DNA from: Nitrosopolaris sp035691865
GTDB lineage: Archaea; Thermoproteota; Nitrososphaeria; Nitrososphaerales; Nitrososphaeraceae
Reading direction: 5' to 3'
Assembly (NCBI GenBank): GCA_035691865.1
Contig: DASSIM010000148.1
Coordinates: forward strand, 1 to 64,000
DNA: 64,000 bases
Shown: positions 18,964 through 27,932 of the stretch, one piece after another
Layout of the letters: every line of letters begins with the position of its first letter
Position numbering within the stretch: the stretch's first letter is position 1
Notes under the pieces: model-generated
What the model was told of the DNA's origin: nothing
The model's input: the letters and a program-made list of their open reading frames with translations, nothing else
Database searches by the model: none
Program-made: the position numbers and the translations under genes

Positions 18964-19138
18964 TATTAAAAGTTCGAAATAGATATGCAGTTAATCTGTT
19001 TCTCTCAAGGGAAGAGATCTATTCCTCACTAAACATCCGCAGCTCTCGTCTATCAACGGAATATATTTCATTTAATGCCATGTAGCATCCTTGGGTAATA
19101 CATAAATGTGAAACGTTTGATGACCCGCAATAGACATA

Positions 19139-19705
19139 ATGTCGGAACACCGATTTACGGACGGCAATCTGATCATACTTTATGCAATATATCGAGGAAG
19201 ATCCGCAGATGGACGTAGATTACCTGAGTACATGCTCGAACGGGTAAAAGTCTGTTTGAACGCCTTGAGGATTATTACACGTTCGAAGCCAGATAAGCAT
19301 AAGACCACAATAGTCGTCGTCGCAAAACTAGAATCTGTAAAAGTGGTTAAAGAAGCATTGCTGAAAGAGGGAGTTGACGAAAATATAATTGTGATAGACT
19401 CGAGGCCAAAGAATATTGCCCAAACTTTCGACCGAGTTCTAGATATGATTAAATCTCGGGTTAACCCTCCCCATATCTATTTCGTCGGCTCAGTATGGCA
19501 GAGAGACATTTACGACTCTATTGTAGTCTCCAAATTTAAGGAATATAGGGTTCAATTCGAGGGAGCATTAGATCACAGACCCGTCCAAGAAGTTGAGCAA
19601 GAAAGGGCGTTTGAAGCTCCGAGAAAGAATTCTGAGTATTACAAAAAGAAAGCAAAAGATAAAGCAATCAATATGCTTCTAAACCACATATTTCCTGAAA
19701 AATAA
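19139..19705 (+). CDS. Conserved hypothetical protein, possible DUF218/YdcF-like fold
   Basis: A 188-residue protein with alternating hydrophobic strands and helices: LIILYAIYRGRS at the start, KTTIVVVAKLESVKVVKEAL, then NIIVIDSRPKNIAQTFDRVL and PPHIYFVGSVWQRDIYDSIV. The pattern of a strand, an acidic turn and an Asn-containing helix recalls the DUF218 (YdcF/SanA) fold, in which an acidic strand end is followed by an N-T-x-E-N helix, but the match is weak. The C-terminal 30 residues are lysine-rich and probably disordered. No signal or membrane segment. Real gene likely, function unknown. Confidence 0.6.
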   Translation: MSEHRFTDGNLIILYAIYRGRSADGRRLPEYMLERVKVCLNALRIITRSKPDKHKTTIVVVAKLESVKVVKEALLKEGVDENIIVIDSRPKNIAQTFDRVLDMIKSRVNPPHIYFVGSVWQRDIYDSIVVSKFKEYRVQFEGALDHRPVQEVEQERAFEAPRKNSEYYKKKAKDKAINMLLNHIFPEK

Positions 19706-19779
19706 CGATTGTGTATAGCTGGTAATCAGATTAAATCGTTAAGATTTAATATCTAGGATATGTTCGGCTACTTGGACGT

Positions 19780-19913
19780 GCGGTCATCGTCTAGTTTGGT
19801 CAGGACACTGGCCTTCCAGGTATTTCATGTACATGAATACGAGGACAGCCCGTAACCCGGGACTCTACCTTGTTAAAGATAGGGCGGGAGTTCAAATCCC
19901 GGTGACCGCACCA
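19780..19913 (+). tRNA. tRNA-Gly(UCC) with two introns (19819-19846 and 19862-19890)
   Basis: Exons 19780-19818, 19847-19861 and 19891-19913 join into a cloverleaf. The acceptor GCGGTCA pairs with TGACCGC, the D stem GTCT with GGAC, the anticodon stem CTGGC with GCCCG (one T-C mismatch), and the loop CTTCCAA carries TCC. The T arm is CCGGG-TTCAAAT-CCCGG, followed by A and an encoded CCA. Intron 1 (28 bases) lies at the usual 37/38 site. Intron 2 (29 bases) splits the T arm at 53/54. Both junctions fold as bulge-helix-bulge: helix CTTC/GAGG with bulges CAG and ACA, and helix CCCG/CGGG with bulges GGA and AGT. Both intron bodies form hairpins. Confidence 0.88.
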
Positions 19914-20656
19914 TAAATACAAATCGATATACTCTCACATGCTAAGAACTGATGGAATACTGATTTCCGCAGGTGTTTGCTAGTACAATGGCTGTGATCT
20001 TGGTTTGCAAAGATTGTTCAAGATATCCAATCTCAATCTGTTGTTTCTGTAATCCTTTTTCTTCTTCAAATCCCTCTTCTAAAAATTTTCATGTTACCTA
20101 TTTGATTCTATCACTCAGATGTGTCAAAAACTCTGCTGCCGCTGCTTCTTATAATTCTATTACTTCGAAGCGTCCTTGACAATGAAAAGTACAAGTTGTT
20201 GGGGAGGTTATCAATATTTGAAGATCAGCAGCTTAGATAGCATCCTGTTGGGATCTGCAATAGTATCTATATAGCTAGGAATCAACTCCTTCAATTTCTT
20301 TATTTTTTGCGCCGTTGGCCGGTATTGCTTTATTCCAGAGTCTCATAGATATTCATGCTAATTCTAAAATTGCTCTTCACTATAGACTACATTGCGATGG
20401 TGCTTCACACGGCTAGCAATACATTCTTTCATAACACAGTCACCAATAATTCCTTACAAATTACGAGTTCATCAATTTTGGCCAGCTTATTGAAACGAGC
20501 TAAGTCGGTTCTGTCCACAAATATCTCTTAGAGTTGTCACTGAGTGTGTTAGTGTTAGCCTACGTTCAAGACTCTGATTTCTATAAGTGCGGCGTTTTAC
20601 GGTCGTTTATAAAACAGGCTGGCTAGTGCGAGCTCTGTCTATGATCCTGAATTAAA
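19914..20656 (-). pseudogene. Spacer with decayed minus-strand reading frames
   Basis: On the minus strand, 19980-20175 reads as helical, coding-like protein (FLEEGFEEEKGLQKQQIEIG and LEQSLQTKITAIVLANT) broken by three stop codons. Further right, about 20205-20330, another piece reads QKIKKLKELIPSYIDTIADP after a frameshift from KAIPANGAKNKEIEG. No family is recognised. The most economical reading is one or two dead genes. Confidence 0.35.
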
Positions 20657-21163
20657 CTAAAGAATACTACTAAAATGCTTTGATGCCGAACTAAATCCTG
20701 ATTCCAGTCCTAGTACGCCTTCGGCTTTCCATTTGATCTGCTTGAGTGTCACAGGATTTTGTATTGCTTTGAAGATCTGAGGATTGGAATGAGAGTTGAC
20801 AACTTGGAATTGCGATTGTATTGTTATTGTAGTGTTAGACAATAGCTGTGGTCTTCCGTTAACTGGAACATCCGCGTAGGATATTGATCCTTGACCTAAC
20901 AGAGTACCATCTGCGAACAGCTGATAATCGATTCCGTCAGTTGTCAGTGTCTTTTCTGTCGGATTGAGAACGCTAAAAAATACATTTAGATTGATCAAAT
21001 TACTGCCAGTCACATTTACGACTTCTACTTTGGCAAGTGCTATGCTTACTGTATTTAGATTGGTTGGAAGAGTAATAGTAAGAATCAATGGCAAGAAAAC
21101 AATTGTTATCGCAACTGTTGCAATTGCTGCGATAAGAACAATCCTGCGGCGACTTAGGAACAT
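20657..21163 (-). CDS. Membrane-anchored LEA14-like (water stress/hypersensitive response domain) protein
   Basis: A 168-residue protein with an N-terminal membrane helix (about residues 7-31, RRIVLIAAIATVAITIVFLP) and an outer beta-sandwich domain. The segment VEVVNVTGSNLINLNVFFSV followed by LNPTEKTLTTDGIDYQLFADG and GQGSISYADVPVNG has the pattern of LEA14/WHy domains: basic pattern of N-P-x-x and a polar repeat. These domains protect proteins or membranes in dry or osmotic stress. It is expected to face the outside of the cell. Start ATG; no operon partner. Confidence 0.7.
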   Translation of the reverse strand: MFLSRRRIVLIAAIATVAITIVFLPLILTITLPTNLNTVSIALAKVEVVNVTGSNLINLNVFFSVLNPTEKTLTTDGIDYQLFADGTLLGQGSISYADVPVNGRPQLLSNTTITIQSQFQVVNSHSNPQIFKAIQNPVTLKQIKWKAEGVLGLESGFSSASKHFSSIL

Positions 21164-21714
21164 TATTTGTCCAAGGTAGCTGAATATAAGAGTGAATTAA
21201 AACCTTTCTTCTGGTACCGTGGAGAATATAACACTATAATTACGAGTGATTCTTATCCATCGTCGGACAAACGATGCAATAGTCTGCGGCAAGATCAAAT
21301 TCCTCATTTTCATTCTTGTGATTGTGAACGTAGCGCTTGCATTTTCCACTTTGATGGGTGTTGCGGTGCACTGCTCCCTTTTTCACAGATCGCAAAAGGA
21401 AGAATTCTGATGATCTGAACGATAACGTATTCGAATGGTTGAAGCAGACAATATTAGAATATGTTCGTCTTCCAAAAATGGTCGTTTCGGTACCGAGACT
21501 TTACATGTTTTATAATAGTTCGAGATAATATTCGTCAAGGAGAATAAAAGGAATTTTCATGATTTCGAAAACAAGGTGAAAAGCTGTAAATTACCTGAAT
21601 TTCAGGGTAGGAACTTGTCAGAAACCATCATGTAAGGTAAGAATAGATATCCGTAATCTTTGTCACGTCATAATCCAGATACTAAGATAGCATGAAAAAA
21701 AATAAAGGTTGTGA
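21164..21714. other. Spacer without a recognised gene
   Basis: Short plus-strand frames here (for example from 21167) have cysteine-rich, non-coding-like translations. I see no RNA or repeat in this stretch. Confidence 0.5.
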
Positions 21715-21739
21715 CTAAATCATCTTTTGTTTTGCGTTA

Positions 21740-21973
21740 TCAGTGATGGTATTTGTGGTAATAGTGGTGATGATGGTGGTGATGATGGTTGTAGTGGTGA
21801 TGATGGTGGTGATGATGGTTGTAGTGGTGATGATGGTGGTGATGATGGTGATAGTAGTGGTGGTAGGAGTGAGCAAAGGCATTATTTGCAACAAGTGGAC
21901 CTGTTGCAAAAATCATTGCTAGTGCTACTACAGCCAAGGTACTAACGATTGCTGCTCTTGTTTTTGAATACAT
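21740..21973 (-). CDS. Small secreted polyhistidine protein
   Basis: A 77-residue protein with a clear signal peptide: MYSKTRA, then a hydrophobic core (AAIVSTLAVVALAMIFATG) and an alanine-rich cleavage region ending NNAFAHS. The mature part is about 43 residues of which about 31 are histidine, with Tyr and Asn between runs of eight or nine histidines. It should bind transition metals (Ni, Cu, Zn, Co) outside the membrane, comparable in composition to the bacterial Hpn histidine-rich proteins, though unrelated in descent as far as I can see. ATG at 21973 is chosen because the signal peptide starts there; the frame is open to 22012. Function as a metal store or sponge is inference. Confidence 0.7.
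   Translation of the reverse strand: MYSKTRAAIVSTLAVVALAMIFATGPLVANNAFAHSYHHYYHHHHHHHHHYNHHHHHHHHYNHHHHHHHHYYHKYHH
21762..21851. repeat. Three tandem 30-base units encoding the histidine runs
   Basis: A 30-base unit beginning gtagtggtgatgatggtg is repeated in tandem three times, the first copy differing in its opening bases and the last at its end. Each unit encodes ten residues (eight His, one Tyr, one Asn) of the polyhistidine protein on the minus strand. Slippage at such a repeat would change the number of histidines without shifting the frame. Confidence 0.85.
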
Positions 21974-22322
21974 CGAAAGAATGATTAAAACATGCCATAT
22001 AAGCAGTTGCAATTAGATTTTTGCACATCTATGTTAAAGTATACAATAATTGTACTATTCCATACTAATGAATCAATTTTTATACCCTATACCTTATGAT
22101 ATCTCACGTATTTATTGTGAAAATATTGGAAAATAATTAAGATAATTCTCCTTCTGAGAGGGCATCATTAGAATACCAAAATATGTGACGATAGTTTATT
22201 GATTCTCTAATCGATCATCGTTCAGAATTTGATTTTGTCTCGATATTCAAATTAAGTGTGCGGCTGGGACGGTTGGGAATTAGATTTCGTCGCGGAAAGT
22301 GGCTAGAAGTTTGGTGCGAACT
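21974..22322. other. Spacer without a recognised gene
   Basis: AT-rich, with a possible TATA element for the polyhistidine gene near 22076-22085 (minus direction). I see no open frame that looks coding. Confidence 0.45.
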
Positions 22323-22628
22323 CTATGATTCGTTAGCTGAAGTGGCGGTGCGTTCGTCGTGTCCTTTGGGTTCCGGATGTATCATATACTTCCGTGCCAT
22401 GAAGAACAAAAGTATACCGAAGAGGAATAATACTACCGCAAGGCCTTGCGCCCCTCCATCTGGCACGGCTTCAAAATAAATTATTGAAAATACAATGCTG
22501 GTTGAGGCTTGAAACACATATTTCCATGATTCACCCATCTTTGCCTTCCTAGCAAACAATCCGAGTCCGAAAATAGCCAAGGTAGGATATATTGTGAATA
22601 ATATGTACTGATCAATATCTAATACCAA
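22323..22628 (-). CDS. Small integral membrane protein, unknown function
   Basis: A 101-residue protein with about three membrane helices: QYILFTIYPTLAIFGLGLFA, FQASTSIVFSIIYFEAVPDG and QGLAVVLFLFGILLFFMARK. The tail from residue 82 is hydrophilic (HPEPKGHDERTATSANES). I recognise no family. Its codon pattern and the separation of membrane and polar parts make a real gene likely. It has no close neighbour: the genes on both sides are more than 300 bases away. Confidence 0.6.
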   Translation of the reverse strand: MVLDIDQYILFTIYPTLAIFGLGLFARKAKMGESWKYVFQASTSIVFSIIYFEAVPDGGAQGLAVVLFLFGILLFFMARKYMIHPEPKGHDERTATSANES

Positions 22629-23174
22629 GTGTTACAATATATTATTTGATTATATATATTTCTACTAACTTTGGATAGGGCTAATAGTTGATCCAACAAT
22701 CCTGACAAGGGGGCTGAGCAGTTACATGGGAATAGAACAATGGATGACTTCTGAAAAAATAAATTTAGCAACTGAATGACTAAGAATAAGACAGTTGCAA
22801 TTTATAAAATCGATAATGAAGGCTCCAACATAGTATCGGCATCTCATTGCTGCATGAAATGATTTTATTCTATGTCTTTCAGGTTGACTACTAGACAAAG
22901 CTCGCTATTGACTACAACTGTCCACTCAGTTTGACATTGTTTATAGTTAAGAAATATAGATTAAGAAAGTGAGTGCTGTGGAACAGACCAACGGAAAGCA
23001 AATGCGAGCGGGTACAGCACTGAACGAGCCAGTTGCAACAACCAAAACGAAAGGGTAAGGAGTGTAGTTTTCATGCAAAAGTTGGAATACCCACATTTCC
23101 GCATTTATTGAATTCTGAGGATGATTTATACAATACTACAAATTTAATAAAGCCATCTATCTTAGAAGCAGGAT
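22629..23174. other. Spacer without a recognised gene
   Basis: About 545 bases. Only short random frames are present. An A/T run (acaatatattatttgattatatata near 22635-22659) can act as the promoter of the membrane-protein gene to its left. Confidence 0.45.
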
Positions 23175-23954
23175 GTGTCGGTTGAGAGCTTAAGAAACGC
23201 TTTAGTCGATGCTGTGACGGAGACTGTAAACGAGGAATCTTCTTTAGCAGTTGCCTTTTCTGGTGGCATTGACAGTAGCTTGCTTGCACAGCTTTGCAAT
23301 GACAAAGGAATTAAAGTTACACTGTTGACTGTAGGATTTCCTGGTTCTCCAGATATAGAATTTTCAAAGGTAATTGCGACACGGTTGGGGTTACTTCATA
23401 AGTTGTTGGAGCTGAAAAAAGAGGATTTCCACAATAAACAGAGATATATATCGCAGAAATTAGGCTGTGGGAATATCTCACATATTGAGAACTGCATAGC
23501 ATTTTTTTATCTTGGATTGCTCGCACGACAAAATGGTTTACGATTGATTTTAACTGCAAATGGTTGTGATGAGCTTTTCTGTGGTTACGATAGATTTAGA
23601 TCAACTTACAAATATGGTGATGCGAGAATTATGCAATTAATACATGAAAAGATTGAAAATGAGATCCTGCTCATGAAGGAGGTGGAATCGATAACAGCAG
23701 AGTTTGGCATAAAAACTAAGCATCCTTTTCTGTCAGAAAAATTTATCTCAGCTGCTTTGGAGATTTCAATTGATAATAAGATAAAGGGTTGCGATGATTT
23801 CATTAGGAAACACATCCTCAGGGAAGTTGCTGTAAGTATAGGTGTTCCATACGAAGCTGCAGTGAAGCCCAAGAAAGCTCTGCAGTATGGTTCGCTAATT
23901 CACAAGAATTTCAGAGACTTGAGAAACGTAAAGAGTGCACATAACGATTCATAG
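23175..23954 (+). CDS. Asparagine-synthase-like ATP-pyrophosphatase without glutaminase domain
   Basis: A 259-residue stand-alone C-terminal domain of the AsnB type. The PP-loop SGGIDSS is at residues 29-35, followed by VTLLTVGFPGSPDIEFSKV, LTANGCDELFCGYDRF (the usual GxGxDELFxGY of asparagine synthases) and a late VKPKKALQYGS. Full AsnB proteins are about twice as long and carry an N-terminal glutaminase; here it is missing, so the protein must use free ammonia or serve another adenylating amidation. The GTG start at 23175 is used because the nearby ATG is out of frame. The gene converges with purB and overlaps its end by six bases. Confidence 0.8.
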   Translation: MSVESLRNALVDAVTETVNEESSLAVAFSGGIDSSLLAQLCNDKGIKVTLLTVGFPGSPDIEFSKVIATRLGLLHKLLELKKEDFHNKQRYISQKLGCGNISHIENCIAFFYLGLLARQNGLRLILTANGCDELFCGYDRFRSTYKYGDARIMQLIHEKIENEILLMKEVESITAEFGIKTKHPFLSEKFISAALEISIDNKIKGCDDFIRKHILREVAVSIGVPYEAAVKPKKALQYGSLIHKNFRDLRNVKSAHNDS

Positions 23955-25334
23955 CGAAGGTTCAGAATTATGATCAAAATATTTGCTTCTTGTATTCCTC
24001 ACCTTATTCACGACATGATCAATGATCTCTGATGAGGCGCCTAGATGGTTACTTGGTGTAAATATATACTGTAACTCATCTGATGACAGTTTCTTTACTA
24101 AATGGGAGTCCCTTTTGATAGCATCACGGAAATGCTGTCCGCCTTGCAATGCTGAAAATGCTACTCTTTGGATATCTCTGTATGCCGTAATCCTAGGGAC
24201 TCCTTTTTTGACCAAGGCATCCAAAACAAATTCTGAATAAATCTGACCCTTCGTCATGTCCAAGTTTGTGATGAGACGTTGGGTATTTATTTTTAGTTTA
24301 AAGATGACATTTATTAATGAATCCAACATCTCATCTAGCAGAATTGCAGCCATTGGAATGGTAAATCGTTCATTCGCCGAATTTGATAGATCTCTTTCAT
24401 GCCATAACGGGATATTCTCTAATGCAACGTCAATTAAAGATCGGAGAAGCCTTGCAAGTGAAGAAACTTTCTCACTTCTAATAGGATTGCGTTTAACAGG
24501 AACTGCGCTGCTTCCCATCTGACCTTTTCTAAAATGTTCTGCAACCTCACCTATCTCGGTTCTTTGTAAATTCCTAACTTCAGTCGCAATTTTGTCAAGA
24601 GTGCACCCAACAAGTGTGATCAAAAATTGTATTTCTGCAATTCGCTCACGGGGAATCACCTGGGTCGCCGCATCGACCGGATGCAAACTCAGGTTTTTTG
24701 CTACTATTCTTTGCACCTCTAAAGATCTCTTTCCCATTAAAGAACCGGTACCCACGACACCTAGTGTCTTGCAAAGCAAGAAACGCTTTTTTCCTTCTTC
24801 AATTCTTTCAATGTGTGTTGCCATCTCTGCAGCCCAAACCGCAAATTTCAATCCAAATGCGATAATACTTGTATGCTGTCCATGTGTTCTTCCAACTGCT
24901 GGTTGTGCCCGAAATTCGACTGAGCGGTCAGCCAAAATTAAGGCAAGTCTCAAAATTTTTGGTTCAATAATGCGAAAAACATCTCTCATCTGCATCGATA
25001 TGGTAGTATCTACGATATCATTGCTGGTTAGACCGTAGTGAATCCACGGTTTCGATTTCGCCGAACACTTCTCGCTTAATGCTTCCACAACTGCAGCTGT
25101 ATCATGCTCACTAATTGCTTCTAATTTACCCACTAGTTCTAAAGTAATCTTATCAGACTTCGCTATTTTGACAATTTCCTTTGCCACCCCAACAGGGATC
25201 ATATTGATTTGAGCCTGTGCCTTTGCCACAGCAGCTTCAAACTCTAGCTGGTATTGTAATCGTTCTCTTTCTTCGAATATTCGCTTGATTTGAGGACTCC
25301 CGTAGCGACCAGTATCAATCGGAAGAATTGGCAT
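23949..25334 (-). CDS. purB: Adenylosuccinate lyase
   Basis: Purine synthesis enzyme that releases fumarate from SAICAR and from adenylosuccinate. The 461-residue protein begins MPILPIDTGRYGSPQIKRIF, typical of PurB, and carries GLTSNDIVDT, VGRTHGQHTS (catalytic His region) and the fumarase/lyase signature GSSAVPVKRNP around residues 275-285. The frame is open upstream to 25385, but the extra 17 residues (MLFPITFIFLVFGG...) are hydrophobic and unlike PurB, so the ATG at 25334 is taken. It is divergent from rtcB with about 130 bases between them. Confidence 0.93.
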   Translation of the reverse strand: MPILPIDTGRYGSPQIKRIFEERERLQYQLEFEAAVAKAQAQINMIPVGVAKEIVKIAKSDKITLELVGKLEAISEHDTAAVVEALSEKCSAKSKPWIHYGLTSNDIVDTTISMQMRDVFRIIEPKILRLALILADRSVEFRAQPAVGRTHGQHTSIIAFGLKFAVWAAEMATHIERIEEGKKRFLLCKTLGVVGTGSLMGKRSLEVQRIVAKNLSLHPVDAATQVIPRERIAEIQFLITLVGCTLDKIATEVRNLQRTEIGEVAEHFRKGQMGSSAVPVKRNPIRSEKVSSLARLLRSLIDVALENIPLWHERDLSNSANERFTIPMAAILLDEMLDSLINVIFKLKINTQRLITNLDMTKGQIYSEFVLDALVKKGVPRITAYRDIQRVAFSALQGGQHFRDAIKRDSHLVKKLSSDELQYIFTPSNHLGASSEIIDHVVNKVRNTRSKYFDHNSEPSL

Positions 25335-25468
25335 ATACACAAGTCCGCCGAAGACAAGAAAAATAAATGTTATTGGAAACAACAAATCATTTTCCTAATT
25401 CTTGCTACTAGAACGCATATTATTTAAGCAAGGCTTATAATGACTCCACCCCAAATCCTCAGACGACT

Positions 25469-26944
25469 ATGAGTGAATTAGTAACCAAAATCGGTAACCA
25501 CAAAGTCACTAAGATTAATGAGTTTGAGTTCCGAGTAGAAATGGATGGTTCTAAGGACATGAAGGTCCCCGTTACGATTTATGCTAACAACGATCTTATT
25601 TCCAAGATGACGATTGATAGAACTATTCATCAGGCTGCAAATGTTTCTACATTGCCTGGGGTTAAGAAACATGTGGTTGTTCTTCCAGACGGACATGAAG
25701 GCTACGGGTTCCCCGTAGGTGGTGTGGCAGCTACTGACCTGGACGAGGGGGTGATTAGCCCTGGCGGAGTGGGATATGATATAAACTGTGGAGTGAGGTT
25801 AATTAAAACGAGTTTGACGGAAAGAGATCTCAAACCCAAGTTAAAAGATCTAGTAAACGAGCTCTTTAGGTCTATTCCGTTGGGAGTGGGGAGTGAGGGA
25901 AGAGTTAAATTGACTAAAGCTGAACTGGATGAACTTCTTGTTGAAGGCGTAGATTGGGCAATAGGGAGAGGATACGGATGGGAACAGGATGCGGAAGTAT
26001 GTGAAGAAGGAGGAAGAATGATAGGAGCCGATCCAAATAGCGTTTCAGATATCGCTAGGAAACGCGGAGCGCCACAATTAGGTACCTTAGGATCAGGTAA
26101 TCATTTTCTCGAAATACAGAGAGTTGACAAAATCGTAAATCAAAGAGCTGCAAAAGCTATGGGCATTGACGAACAAGGCCAGTTGACTGTTTTGATTCAT
26201 TGCGGCTCGAGAGGATTCGGACATCAGGTCTGCAGCGACTATTTACGTATTTCCGAAATTGCTTTGAAAAAGTACGGTACTCAATTGATTGACAGAGAAC
26301 TGGCGTGCGTGCCTAATCAATCACAAGAAGGCCAAAATTATCGAAGGGCAATGTATTCTGCCTTAAACTTTGCATGGTGCAACAGGGAGATGCTAACTCA
26401 TTGGACAAGAAAGACATTTGAAAAGGTGTTTGGTATGACTGAACAACAGCTAGATATGAAACTTGTTTATGACGTCTCCCACAATATAGCCAAAGTGGAA
26501 CGACATCGGATCAACGGAGAAGGAATGCGCGATCTAGTTATTCATAGAAAGGGTGCCACCAGAGCCTTTCCTGCAGGCATGACCGAAATCCCTGCAAAAT
26601 ACCGTGAAATAGGTCAGCCCGTAATTATACCAGGATCTATGGGAACTGCAAGTTGGATTCTTATAGGTAATAAGAAGTCTCTTGATTTGAGTTTTGGATC
26701 AACTGCACACGGAGCAGGCAGAACAATGTCGAGATCTGCCGCAAAAAGAAGTCATACTGTTGAAGAGGTGAGAACCAGGTTAGAATCCAGAGGTATTTAT
26801 GTCAAGGGATTAACTAAGGATGGAATAGTTGAAGAAACACCCGATGCATATAAAGACGTTGACGCCGTAGTAGACGTCTCTGACTCGCTCGGAATTGCAA
26901 CCAAAGTAGTAAGATTAGTCCCATTGGGGGTGATAAAGGGTTAG
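25469..26944 (+). CDS. rtcB: RtcB tRNA-splicing RNA ligase
   Basis: GTP-dependent ligase joining 2',3'-cyclic phosphate and 5'-hydroxyl RNA ends; in archaea it seals tRNA exons after endonuclease cutting. The 491-residue protein shows the metal and active-site segments: DGHEGYGFPVGG, the metal cysteine C107 in GYDINCGVR, GSGNHFLEIQ, HCGSRGFGHQ, DVSHNIAKVE and the guanylylated histidine in STAHGAGRTMSR. No intein interrupts it, unlike in some archaea. It overlaps the next gene (PDCD5) by one base and so forms an operon with it. The tRNA-Gly with two introns about 5.5 kb upstream would be one of its substrates. Confidence 0.96.
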   Translation: MSELVTKIGNHKVTKINEFEFRVEMDGSKDMKVPVTIYANNDLISKMTIDRTIHQAANVSTLPGVKKHVVVLPDGHEGYGFPVGGVAATDLDEGVISPGGVGYDINCGVRLIKTSLTERDLKPKLKDLVNELFRSIPLGVGSEGRVKLTKAELDELLVEGVDWAIGRGYGWEQDAEVCEEGGRMIGADPNSVSDIARKRGAPQLGTLGSGNHFLEIQRVDKIVNQRAAKAMGIDEQGQLTVLIHCGSRGFGHQVCSDYLRISEIALKKYGTQLIDRELACVPNQSQEGQNYRRAMYSALNFAWCNREMLTHWTRKTFEKVFGMTEQQLDMKLVYDVSHNIAKVERHRINGEGMRDLVIHRKGATRAFPAGMTEIPAKYREIGQPVIIPGSMGTASWILIGNKKSLDLSFGSTAHGAGRTMSRSAAKRSHTVEEVRTRLESRGIYVKGLTKDGIVEETPDAYKDVDAVVDVSDSLGIATKVVRLVPLGVIKG

Positions 26945-27348
26945 TGTCAGAGGAAGAAGATCCAGATCTCACAATTATCAAGGCTCGAAAAATGAAAGAG
27001 CTGCAGAAGAAAGCTGCCACACAGGAGAAGATGAAAGCAAGCAAGGAACACCAAAGTCAACCGCGAACAGACATGGAAATCATATCTAGTTACCTGTACG
27101 ACAGGGGCGAGGAGGTACTGGATCTTGCAAAATCTCAGTTCCCAATTCAAACTAGGGCTATACTGAGGAAAATTGTCGAATTAATCAAAGCAGGCGAGAT
27201 TAACCAAAGAATATCTGGAGGAGAATTGTTGTCATTATTCCGGTCCGTAGGCATGAATATTAGGGTTAATACAAATATCAGAATTGAGGATCATGGTAAG
27301 TTAGTTTCCTTTTCTGATAAACTGAAGTACGAGAACGAAGACATGTAA
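26944..27348 (+). CDS. PDCD5-family DNA-binding protein (TFAR19-related)
   Basis: A 134-residue small helical protein. The charged coiled-coil N-terminus (IIKARKMKELQKKAATQEKM) and the helical-bundle core (VLDLAKSQFPIQTRAILRKI, then LIKAGEINQRISGGELLSLFRSVG) match the PDCD5 family shared by archaea and eukaryotes; the archaeal members bind nucleic acids or chaperones. The GTG start overlaps the rtcB stop (tagtg), showing translational coupling. The exact function in archaea is unclear. Confidence 0.88.
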   Translation: MSEEEDPDLTIIKARKMKELQKKAATQEKMKASKEHQSQPRTDMEIISSYLYDRGEEVLDLAKSQFPIQTRAILRKIVELIKAGEINQRISGGELLSLFRSVGMNIRVNTNIRIEDHGKLVSFSDKLKYENEDM

Positions 27349-27349
27349 G

Positions 27350-27712
27350 GTGCATAATAAAGACGATATGCCATTGATCGATGCTTTCCTTTTGGACTTT
27401 GAAACTGTCGATTTTGAATCCGACAGTAAAATTGCAAAAGAGGTATTATACGAATTTCAGAAGAATTGCGATTATGAATTCGGTGATAATCGCAATTTCG
27501 TTCTAGACTCTCCGATCCCTAGTGCTGGATGGTATTTTGCCAAGTTATTCCTCTCCGGACAATTTGTAAAAAAGTTGTATGACCTTAATTCAGATCAAAT
27601 TGATAATTCAAAAGGTAAGAAATTCGAGGACAAGTTTGTTTCGTGGTTAAGTACGAATTTCAAAAAAAAAAAATGCGAGGCATACCTAAAAATTGCTTCA
27701 GAAATGAAATAG
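27350..27712 (+). CDS. Conserved hypothetical protein downstream of PDCD5
   Basis: A 120-residue soluble protein that I do not recognise. It starts at GTG one base after the PDCD5 stop (an ATG six codons later, MPLIDAFLLDF, is an alternative), so it belongs to the rtcB operon. The composition is acidic in the first half (FETVDFESDSKIAKEVLYEF) and lysine-rich at the end. A run of twelve A residues at 27662-27673 encodes lysines near the C-terminus; slippage there could change the tail. No motif of known function. Confidence 0.6.
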   Translation: MHNKDDMPLIDAFLLDFETVDFESDSKIAKEVLYEFQKNCDYEFGDNRNFVLDSPIPSAGWYFAKLFLSGQFVKKLYDLNSDQIDNSKGKKFEDKFVSWLSTNFKKKKCEAYLKIASEMK

Positions 27713-27932
27713 GGATCCTATTTTGTCCACCAACATTGACAGAAACAAAGCACTAATAACAAGTCTCTAAAATCTTGTCACACATTCTATGCGATCAAGG
27801 GAAGGGTCTACTAGGCATGCCCATTCCAATAGAACGTAGGCAGGTATGGGATAATCATAACTATTATCCTAACTCCTGTACTAGTTTAGCTGGTAGACTC
27901 TTTTCATACATCCTGCGCCAATATTTGTTAAT

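Noticed and set aside
21760..21860. Tandem 30-base units as a CRISPR array
   Set aside because: The units follow directly on one another with no unique spacers, and they encode histidine runs.
21727..21945. Plus-strand Gly/Asp-rich frame over the polyhistidine gene
   Set aside because: It is the antisense of the histidine repeats and has no signal peptide, while the minus strand has one directly in front of the repeats.
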